Source: Alopecurus myosuroides
Taxonomy: Eukaryota; Streptophyta; Magnoliopsida; Poales; Poaceae
Direction of reading: 5' to 3'
Assembly: GCA_028641055.1 (NCBI GenBank)
Contig: CM054057.1
Span: 724,309,931 to 724,373,930 of the forward strand
DNA length: 64,000 nt
Positions 57,256-64,000 of the stretch are shown piece after piece. The first letter of the stretch is position 1. Each line of letters opens with the position of its first letter. The position numbers were made by a program, and so were the translations under genes. The notes beneath the pieces are model-generated. The model ran no database searches and was not told the origin of the DNA. It saw nothing but the letters and a program-made list of their open reading frames with translations.

Positions 57256-57725
57256 AATTAAGTAAAATACCTTAGTGTTTCTAACTTAGTAAAAAATAGT
57301 AAATTGAGAAATATAACAGAAATAAGATGAAAGTTAAACAGGAACAATATGGTAACTTAGTGAAAAAATTTAACTTACTGAAATTATATATATATTCTAA
57401 CTTTCTGAAATTTTCTAACACTAACTTAGTGAAATTTTCTAACACAGCATTCTAACACAAAAATTCTAACACTAAACAAAATTGTAAAAACAAAATAAAG
57501 CACTAAAAAAATCTAACACTAACTCTAAAAATTTCTAACACACTAAATTCTAACACTAACACTAATAACTCTAAAAAAATCTAACACTAAATCTAAAAAT
57601 TTCTAACACTAACACTAACTCTAAAAACAATCTAACACTAACTCTAAAAATTTCTAACACTAAACACTAACACTAACTCTAAAAATTCTAACAGTAAAAC
57701 AAAATTGAAAAAAACCGAAATAAAA
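57256..57725. repeat. AT-rich array of CTAACACTAA-type units
   Basis: From about 57270 onward the sequence is dominated by TCTAACACTAACTC, CTAAAAATTTCTAACAC and close variants, in irregular head-to-tail order. No gene. The unit resembles telomere repeats only superficially (no CCC). Confidence 0.75.
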
Positions 57726-57744
57726 CTTAATTACCTAGCTAGGC

Positions 57745-58010
57745 CGGCGACGGCGATCGAGGGGCGAGAGGCGGGGCGGCGGAGGCGGAGGCGAGACGGA
57801 GGCGCGACGGAGGCGGACGGCGCGACGGAGGCGGACGGCGACCGCGGAGGCGCGACGGACACGGGGCCGCGCGGGGGATCGACGGCGACGGAGACAGAGA
57901 GCGGCCGGAGGCGCGGCGGACGGAGGCGAGGCCGACGGAGGCGCGGCGGACCGAGGCGAGGCGTACGGCGACGAGGCGGACGGACGGCGGCGAGGCGGAG
58001 CAGGGCTTCG
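57745..58010. repeat. GC-rich degenerate array (GGCGGACGGAGGCGAGGC type)
   Basis: Irregular repetition of CGACGGAGGCGGACGG and GGAGGCGAGGC units. All six frames are open for long stretches because the array lacks A/T. I do not regard any of them as genes. Confidence 0.75.
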
Positions 58011-58077
58011 CCGTAGGTAGAGGAGAAGACGCGCGAAAGAAATGAGCACAAAATTTCACAAGTCCTGGAGATATCGC

Positions 58078-58178
58078 CCCACTACAGGCCTTTAGCACCG
58101 GTTTGTGTTAGCAACCGGTGCGAAAGGGTCTTTAGCACCGGTTGCTAACACAAACCGGTGCTAAAGGCCTGTAGTTGG
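58078..58178. repeat. Near-perfect 100-bp palindrome with CACTA-type ends
   Basis: Left arm CACTACAGGCCTTTAGCACC... (58079 on) and right arm ...GGCCTGTAGTTG (to 58178) pair over about 48 bases each with few mismatches. A third, direct copy of the arm lies at 58200-58250. The motif TTTAGCACCGGTT is of the CACTA subterminal type. The whole may be a minimal CACTA derivative or a subterminal region. Confidence 0.8.
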
Positions 58179-58387
58179 GGCCACACCCAGACTGCGCGCC
58201 CACTACAGGCCTTTAGCACCGGTTTGTGTTAGCAACCGGTGCTAAAGGTCTTAGTACAAACTGCCCGCCTCCCGCGCGCGGCAGTTTTATTGCTACAGTG
58301 CGCACCGGCCCGATCGCGAGTCTCTGTTTCTTCTCTTCGGCCTCTGTCTTTTCTTCTTCCTCTCTTGATCTTCCTCCACTAAGCACC

Positions 58388-59101
58388 ATGGCTGAAGTTT
58401 CTAAGAGATATGACGTGGCCACACCATGCGGCAAAAGTCTCGACGTGTTCTACACCAACAATTGCGAGGAGATCCCCGGTGCTCTTGGGTATTTGACCGA
58501 TCTGTATTTCTCCTCTCCCGAAGAACACCGGTTTTTCGGGCTTGATTTAGAGTATACGGCGGATAAACGGAATGTTGCAGTCATCCAGATTGCATTCAAG
58601 GAGGCCGTTTTGGTCTTCCAATGGTCAAGGTAACGCACACGTAAAATCTTGCATCTTCGATTTGTTTGTTGCATGTGAAGAATACATGTGTTGCAATATA
58701 TCTAACACGTACACGTATCAAATTTTTGTTGTTGCAGTAGTTCAAAGCATTCTCCGGCACTTGTTGATTTTCTTGTCAACAAGGGATATGACTTTTGCAG
58801 CGTTGACAACACGCAAGACCGTCCGAAGTTGATGCGCTTGGGTATTGTGATACCTGAAGATCACTACATTGATCTTCAGGATCTTATCCATTTTGCTGAT
58901 TTGAACAGGCCGAAGACCGGGATGGCTCTCATGGCAACTGCCTTCATCCACGAGGGCTACGAAACCATGAAGACTGATTTCCCCTCGAAGAATCACTGGT
59001 TGTGGGAGAAGAACCCACTGGACTGGACCAACATCACGTATGCAGCCATAGATGCATACGTCTCCTACGAGTTGTTCCGCTTCTACTCGACGGATCCATA
59101 G
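58388..59101 (+). CDS. DEDDy 3'-5' exonuclease (WRN/RNase D-like), intact two-exon gene
   Basis: Predicted to remove nucleotides from nucleic-acid 3' ends with two metal ions. Exon 1 58388-58629, intron 58630-58737 (GT...AG), exon 2 58738-59101: 606 bases, 201 residues plus stop, no lesion. Motif I is GLDLEYT with D53 and E55; motif II NTQDRPKL with D108; motif III TYAAIDAY with Y182 and D186, so all four DEDDy residues are present. The protein is little more than the nuclease domain. The start has a good context (AGCACCATGGCT) after a CT-rich leader. It sits on the strand opposite to the CACTA genes, beside CACTA-type repeats, which suggests a captured host gene kept intact. Confidence 0.85.
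58630..58737 (+). other. Intron of the exonuclease gene
   Basis: AG|GTAACG donor and TTGTTGCAG acceptor. Removal joins TCA AG to T AGT in frame. Retention of an intron means that the gene was captured as DNA, not as a retrocopy. Confidence 0.8.
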
Positions 59102-59330
59102 ATGTTGTTTGTGTACCGCATCTTGTGTTCGATATATGCATGTAATGGACATATTAGTATGTAATGGATATATTATCATGTAATCTATATATTATTATGT
59201 AATGGATATTATTTCTATATTAATTCCTAGCTATACTATTTCTATATTATGTCAAACACACATTTCAAAACAAACAAACAAAAACACATCAAGAAAACAA
59301 AACAGAAAAACTACTGTTTCTGTATATGTG
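59102..59330. other. 3' flank of the exonuclease gene
   Basis: AT-rich sequence with repeats of ATGTAATGGATAT (59140-59210), probably the 3' UTR and beyond. No other feature. Confidence 0.5.
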
Positions 59331-59332
59331 AT

Positions 59333-59512
59333 CACTTACCCCAGGCGCACCGTACATAACATGCGCCTGCGGTAAAGCTCTTATCCCAGGCGCATCTCTT
59401 GACTGTGCGCCTGCGGTAAAGTTACCCTAGGCGCATTTTGCTGTTTATGCGCCTGTGGTAAGTTAGGGTGGGTTATGAGTAAGGCAAGGAAAAGTGAGAG
59501 CGCAAGTGATAC
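59333..59512. repeat. Hairpin array R1 (copy 1)
   Basis: Three consecutive hairpins of the form TTACCNCAGGCGCA...TGCGCCTGNGGTAA (59336, 59381, 59422), then AGTTAGGGTGGGTTATGAG and GAAAAGTGAGAGCGCAAGTG. Repeated in the same orientation at 60946-61126. It resembles a subterminal array of a second CACTA type. Confidence 0.75.
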
Positions 59513-59621
59513 ATCGAGCATACATCGTGGATACATATATATATATTTGATTTAGCGAGATACCATACATGTAGATTGATTTAGCGATTGCCGCAGTGTC
59601 GCGGGAATACAAATTCTTTTA

Positions 59622-60293
59622 TTAAAAAGAGAAAACAGACGAACACACTCCTCGCCGTCGTCGTCGGGGAACTCGTCGTGACCTCCTCCGGGTCATCATC
59701 GTCGCCGAACTCGTCGGTGACCTCCTCGTCATCATCGGAGGTGCATGATGGTATGTCCGAGATAGGCCCCCCCTCGGATCGTCGGAGGCCCAGACTTCGC
59801 CGGCGCGGTCGGCCCGACGAAGCTCTTGCAGCGCCCTCGTCCTCGCCTCCCGAGCGGCATCTAACGCGAGGTGGCGTTCGAGGCGGCGCTCCGCCCGCTC
59901 AGACGCGCGGGTCTGCCAGAGCTCCTCGTCGGCGCTCTCCTCCCCCGGGTTGTTCCGGTAATACTCGCGGACGACGCGGTCTTCCCTGGCGTCGACTAGG
60001 CCCTGAAACGCGCGGTGGCGGAGGTGGAGGTGGTCGGCGGCAGTGATGATCTGTGGCTTCGTCGCCCTGGCCTCCGCTTCCCAGACTGTGTGGCAGTCGT
60101 TGAAGTTCATCAGCGACCGCGGGCGGTTGAGGCGCCAGGCCGCCGCGTCCCAGGCGCGGGCTGCCTCTGCCGCCGTCGCAAAGGTGCCGAGGGGGATGCG
60201 GTCATCCCCCCAGCGGATATCTGCGCTGAACATTCCGTTCTGCCGCGCTCGGACGCCGCGGAAACCGGTGGTGCTGTTCCTCCTCGGAGGCAT
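59622..60293 (-). CDS. AP2/ERF-domain protein, probably CACTA-captured
   Basis: AP2 domains bind GC-box-like DNA through a three-stranded sheet. ATG at 60293 gives 223 residues in one exon. The AP2 domain spans about residues 10-66: GFRGVRARQNGMFSADIRWG, LGTFATAAEAARAWDAAAWR, LNRPRSLMNF, with the YRG and RAYD-type elements recognisable (RAWD here). The rest is an Arg/Glu/Ala-rich helical region (REDRVVREYYRNNPGEESAD, ERAERRLERHLALDAA) and a basic, simple-sequence tail, which makes the last 30 residues doubtful. It lies on the minus strand between hairpin arrays R1 and R2. A host origin by transposon capture is inferred. Confidence 0.75.
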   Translation of the reverse strand: MPPRRNSTTGFRGVRARQNGMFSADIRWGDDRIPLGTFATAAEAARAWDAAAWRLNRPRSLMNFNDCHTVWEAEARATKPQIITAADHLHLRHRAFQGLVDAREDRVVREYYRNNPGEESADEELWQTRASERAERRLERHLALDAAREARTRALQELRRADRAGEVWASDDPRGGLSRTYHHAPPMMTRRSPTSSATMMTRRRSRRVPRRRRRGVCSSVFSF

Positions 60294-60343
60294 GGTGGAA
60301 GCGCGACGGTGCAGAGGATGAAGAAGAAGCGCTCGAGGCGCGA

Positions 60344-60354
60344 CAGTTTATACC
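60344..60354 (-). promoter_or_regulatory. TATA box of the AP2 gene
   Basis: Minus-strand GGTATAAACTG about 55 bases before the ATG. This leaves a short leader of about 25 bases, and it supports the AP2 gene as a transcribed unit. Confidence 0.6.
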
Positions 60355-60399
60355 GCGCCCTCCAGGCCACGCGTCACAACTCCCGTGCCACGCGCCACC

Positions 60400-60540
60400 A
60401 TAACATGGATGGATGTGTTAAAGGGGGGTGTAGAACAAATAAACTGAGTATATGATGTATCAAAAACCTTAAGGGGGGTGTGGAACAAAACAGACGGTAT
60501 CGCCATCATACAGCCCGACCGTGGCTACTGGGTGCATATA
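60400..60540. repeat. Partial units of the 160-bp tandem repeat
   Basis: Sequence containing GAGTATATGATGTATCAAA, AACAAAACAGACGGTATCGC and CCGTGGCTACTGGGTGCATA matches the array at 61150-61720, separated from it by D1 and R2. Confidence 0.75.
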
Positions 60541-60945
60541 TAGGGTCCACTGGCTCACAAAGTGTTGAGCTAGGGTTTTGATCCAACGGTTAAGAAACAT
60601 CGTCCAACGGCTCACAACAGTTCGAAAGAAACACACCGTAGCCTTGATCGAACGGCTCACAACAGCTGGAAAGAAACACACCCCGGATCCAACGACTCAC
60701 AAGCGGTTGAAACAAACACACGATCCGTGTGATTCTATCTGATTGGTCCAAACGAAACCCTAATTAACCCATTTAGTCCCGGTTGGTGTCCCCAACCGGT
60801 ACTAAAGGGACGATCCGTTTCTATTTTTCTTCTTGACTTTCTTCTGATTGCGCCGTAACCATGGAACATCTTCATCATTTAACTGAATGCTAGGATCATC
60901 TTTGACTTTGAAGGGAGGAATTTCATCAAATTTAATGTAATCTGA
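60541..60945. repeat. Duplicated block D1 including a TNP2 tail
   Basis: About 400 bp nearly identical to 61716-62116. It includes a TTTAGTCCCGGTTGG/CCAACCGGTACTAAA hairpin (60775-60808) and the minus-strand last 40 codons of TNP2 (KFDEIPPFKVKDDPS, PWLRRNQKK). In D1 the TNP2 frame ends normally soon after; in D2 one fewer A lets it run on. Confidence 0.85.
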
Positions 60946-61126
60946 TAACTTACCCCAGGCGCATATTACAAAGTATGCGCCTGTGGTATAGATCTTAGCC
61001 CAGGCGCATATTTTGTCTGTGCGCCTGCGGTAATGTTACCCCAGGCGCATATTGCGGTCTATGCGCCTGTGGTAAGTTAGGGTGGGTAATGAGTAAGGCA
61101 ACGAGAAGTGAGAGCGCAAGTGAGTA
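60946..61126. repeat. Hairpin array R2 (copy 2)
   Basis: Direct repeat of R1: three TTACCCCAGGCGCA...TGCGCCTGTGGTAA-type hairpins, then AGTTAGGGTGGGTAATGAG. It abuts D1 exactly where the TNP2 tail breaks off, so this junction is recombinational. Confidence 0.8.
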
Positions 61127-61149
61127 AGGCAACCTTCCTCCTTGGTTAT

Positions 61150-61720
61150 GCATACCAAATGCATGGCTGGACGTATGATGGCGAATCCGGATGTTTTGTA
61201 TTTGCTCGACGAACTGAATATATGATGTATCAAACCTTAAAGGGTGGTGTAGAACAAAACAAACGGTATCGCCGTCATACAGCCCAACCGTGGCTAGCTA
61301 CTGGTGCATATGCATACCAAATGCACGGCTGGACGTATGACGGCGAATCCGGATGTTTTGTATTTGCTCGATGAACTGAGTATATGATGTATCAAACCTT
61401 AAGGGGGGTGTGAACAAAACAGACGGTATCGCCATCATACAGCCCGACCGTGGCTACTGGGTGCATATATGCATACCAAATGCACGGCCGGACGTATGAT
61501 GGCGAATCCGGATGTTTTGTATTTGCTCGATGAACTGAGTATATGTGTATCAACCTTAAAGGTGGGTGTAGAACAAAACAAACGGTATCGCCAGTATACA
61601 ACCCTGCAGTGGCTACTGAGTGCATATATGCATACCAAATGCACAGCGGGGCGTATGCTGGCGAATCCGGATATTTGTATTTGGGAGATGAACTGAACGG
61701 TGTATGAAGCTGGGCTATAT
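61150..61720. repeat. 160-bp tandem repeat, four copies
   Basis: Units beginning GCATACCAAATGCA start at 61150, 61312, 61471 and 61630, giving periods of 162, 159 and 159 bases. Shared blocks are GGCGAATCCGGATGTTTTGT and GAGTATATGATGTATC. Unit 4 is shortened. Such arrays are common in subterminal parts of large grass CACTA elements. Confidence 0.9.
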
Positions 61721-62116
61721 AGGGTCCTCTGGCTCACAAAGTGTTGAGCTAGGGTTTTGATCCAACGGTTAAGAAACATCTCATCCAACGCTCACAACAG
61801 CTCGAAAGAAACACACCGTAGCCCTGATCGAACGGCTCACAACAGCTGGAAAGAAACACACCCCGGATCCAACGACTCACAAGCGGTTGAAACAAACACA
61901 CGATCCGTGTGATTCTATCTGATTGGTCCAAACGAAACCCTAACCCATTTAGTCCCGGTTGGTGTCCCCAACCGGTACTAAAGGGACGATCCGTTTCTAT
62001 TTTCTTCTTGCCTTTCTTCTGATTGCGTCGTAACCATGGAACATCTTCATCATTTAACTGAATGCTAGGATCATCTTTGACTTTGAAGGGAGGAATTTCA
62101 TCAAATTTAATGTAAT
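61716..62116. repeat. Duplicated block D2 (original TNP2 3' end)
   Basis: Partner of D1. Here the block continues without a break into the TNP2 gene on the right, so D2 is the ancestral copy and D1 the derived one. Confidence 0.85.
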
Positions 62117-64000
62117 CTTCTGACATGTCTGTCTTGTCCTCGACTCCCACGATGTTTCTTTTCCCTGAAAGAACTATGTGGCGCCTTGGCTCATCGTCTG
62201 ATGTATTCGTTTCCTTATCTTTTGTTTTTCTCGGTCTGCTAGACATGTCCTTCACATAGAAAACCTGAGCCACATCATTGGCTAGGACGAATTGATCATT
62301 GCCGTACCCAAGATTCTTCTGATCCACTGTTGTCATTCCGTACTTCGGGTCTACCTTCACGCCTGACAGGTTGAACCATTTGCACCAGAACAAAGGGACC
62401 TTAAAGGAAGGTCCGTAGTCAAGTTCCCATATCTGCTCTATGTAACCATAGTATGTGACCCTTTGCCCGTTGTCGTCTTTTGCATCAAACCGGACGCCAC
62501 TGTTTTGGTTGGTGCTCTTTTTATCTTGTTCTGCCGTGTAAAATATGTTACCATTTATCTCGTACCCTTTAAAGGTCAATACAGTCGAAGATGGTTGCTT
62601 GGCCAACAAGTATAGCTCATCTTCAACAATGTTGTCATTAATCAGACGTCTTTGCAACCAACCTCCGAAAGTTTTCGCGTGTTCTTTAGCAATGAAATCT
62701 TCAGGTTGCTCCGGATATTCCGAGCGTAAAATATCCGTGTGTTCCTGGATATATGGAGCCGCCAAGCTGGAATTAACTAGAACTGTGTAGTGTGCTTGAC
62801 TGAAAGATTGCTCGTCCATACATGTTGTTGATTTCTTTCCTAGCGTGCCTTTTCCACGCAGTCTCCCCTCATGGCGCGACTGAGGAACCCCGATCGGGTT
62901 CAGGTCAGGAATAAAGTCAACACAAAACTCAATGACCTCCTCTGTTCCATAGCCCTTGACCATGCTTCCTTCTGGTCTAGCACGGTTTCTAACATAATTC
63001 TTCAAGACTCCCATGAACCTCTCAAAGGGGAACATATTGTGTAAGAATACAGGACCGAGAACGGAAATCTCTTGGACTAGGTGAACTATGAGGTGCGTCA
63101 TAATATTGAAAAAGGTTGGTGGGAACACCAACTCGAAGCTGACAAGACATTGGACCACGTCCTTCTGTAAACTTGGTAGAGTTGCTGGATCGATTGCCTT
63201 CTGAGAAATTGCGTTGAGGAATGCACATAGCTTCACAATGGGTACTCGCACGTTTTCTGGCAGAAGCCCCCTCATGCAATCGGAAGTAACTGGGTCATGA
63301 TCACGTGGCAGTCATGAGACTTAAGGTTTTGGAACTTTTTCTCTTCCAGGTTTAGTATTCCTTTTATGTTCGACGAGTAGCCAGACGGGACCTTGATACT
63401 ACTCAGGACTTGGAAAAAGATCTCCTTCTCTTCCTTGGTAAGAGCGTAGCTGGCAGGACCTTTGAAATTCTCTGGATTCATCAGGTCGTCTCGTTCGTGC
63501 ATACGTTGGTGGTGCAGCCGTGCTTTTGGTGTATCTCTCGACTTCTTCCCATGCACGCCCAATAAGTTTAGCAGGTTCACGCAAATATTTTTCGTCACGT
63601 GCATCACGTCGATCGCAGAGCGAACCTCTAGGAATTTCCAATAGGGTAGTTCCCAGAATATAGATTTCTTCTTCCACATGGCTACGTGGTTGTCGGCGTC
63701 ATTTGAAACAGATTGTGCGCTAGGACCCTTTCCAAAGATTACTTTTATATCTTTGACCATGTCATATATATCAGTACCTTTAGGGAGGGTTGGCTTCCTC
63801 CGTGTATCTGCCTCGCCTTTGAAATGCTTTCCTTTCTTTCTTACGGGATGCCTGTCTGGAAGAAATCGACGATGCCCCGGGTACACATTCTTGCCTATAT
63901 GTATACTTTCTGTCTCGCCTAAACAGTGTGTGCATGCTTGTATCCCTTGTTTGACTGTCCTGAGATGTTACTCAGAGCGGGCCAATCATTGATGGTAACA
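61749..64000 (-). pseudogene. TNP2-type CACTA transposase, runs off the right edge
   Basis: Catalytic CACTA transposase, C-terminal two thirds visible. At the edge TINDWPALSNISGQSNKGYK, then (one base lost near 63935) CLGETESIHIGKNVYPGHRR. KGPSAQSVSNDADNHVAMWK, SAIDVMHVTKNICVNLLNLL and LKSHDCHVIMTQLLPIA follow. A one-base deletion near 63275 shifts the frame, then RGLLPENVRVPIVKLCAFLN (DUF4218), HNMFPFERFMGVLKNYVRNR and YYGYIEQIWELDYGPSFKVP (DUF4216). The end reads KKGKKKIETDRPF and, through loss of one A relative to D1, continues about 55 codons into repeats. Only small lesions distinguish it from an intact gene. It is the same family as CACTA 1. Confidence 0.85.

Larger units (their letters stand above)
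52302..64000 (-). mobile_element. CACTA-type composite, left end at 52302, right end beyond window
   Basis: The left terminus CACTGGTGGAGAACAAGCC at 52302 is followed by inverted copies of AGCACCGGTTTGT and TTTAGAACCGGTT to about 52515. Reading right to left (minus): TNP2 (beyond 64000 to 61749), tandem repeats and hairpin arrays, an AP2 gene, an exonuclease gene (plus strand), a small acidic ORF, and a Transposase_24/C48 gene near the left terminus. TNP2 followed by a TNPA-like gene is the normal CACTA order, so this may be one element larger than 11.7 kb. Internal subterminal-type repeats (58079-58250, 60773, 61952) equally allow nested elements. Confidence 0.6.

Noticed and set aside
57400..57700. 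CTAACACTAA array as interstitial telomere repeat
   Set aside because: The plant telomere unit is CCCTAAA; these units lack the C triplet and have irregular length.
57705..58098. Long overlapping frames in several phases
   Set aside because: They arise because the GC-rich tandem array lacks stop codons in every phase; composition is pure Arg/Gly/Pro/Ala/Ser with no domain.
61392..61788. Frames across the 160-bp tandem repeat
   Set aside because: The repeated peptides only reflect the DNA repeat; the related partial copies are not open.

Overview
The window is repeat-dense nuclear DNA of a grass, most likely Triticeae or a close relative. The basis is the mix of element types: CACTA transposons carrying TNP2 and Ptta/En-Spm genes, Tourist-like MITEs with TAA/TTA target duplications, a Karma-like L1 LINE, short-LTR Copia, and Ty3 retrotransposons with an antisense 'putative gypsy-type' gene. 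I saw no rRNA, no credible tRNA and no CRISPR array. Host sequence is limited to a broken NPH3-family pseudogene and a few unidentified exon-like pieces. One 100-base run of N (25777-25876) marks an assembly gap.

Layout. 1-1905: retroelement-like remnant. 1906-3995: 5'-truncated LINE. 3996-6446: decayed minus-strand gene of the transposon/NAM-associated type. 6463-13669: near-complete LINE bounded by 16-bp target duplications, with only two visible coding lesions. 13881-14763: internally deleted hAT with 8-bp target duplication. 15177-15556: Tourist-like MITE with a CTCTCGCC-rich interior. 15590-16590: NPH3 pseudogene (minus). 16829-21605: Copia (minus) inserted in a small segmental duplication. 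21959-22715: two more MITEs. 24289-25508: 1.2-kb Harbinger-like element with a GC-rich interior. 25877-31516: Ty3 element A, whose main gene is a six-exon antisense gene with its own TATA box. 32040-35427: CACTA 1 with a deleted TNP2 gene (minus). 35430-39650 (minus) and 40000-41450 (plus): relics of Ptta/En-Spm genes. 42470-46210: a LINE relic fused in frame to a Ty3 reverse-transcriptase fragment. 46212-49869: Ty3 element B (gag-protease plus 5' LTR, minus). 52302 to beyond 64000: CACTA material. It holds a Transposase_24 plus C48-protease gene, an intact two-exon DEDDy 3'-5' exonuclease gene, an intact AP2/ERF-like gene, hairpin arrays, a 160-bp tandem repeat, a duplicated TNP2 tail, and a TNP2 gene running off the right edge.

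How the parts relate. Most coding sequence belongs to transposable elements and is broken. The exceptions that look translatable are LINE ORF2 (one stop), the Copia RT/RNase H frame, the antisense gene of Ty3 element A (one stop), the exonuclease and the AP2 gene. The last two lie inside CACTA-type sequence, look like captured host genes, and are the strongest leads. Exon borders, domain names and element limits come from reading the sequence; no database search was possible.
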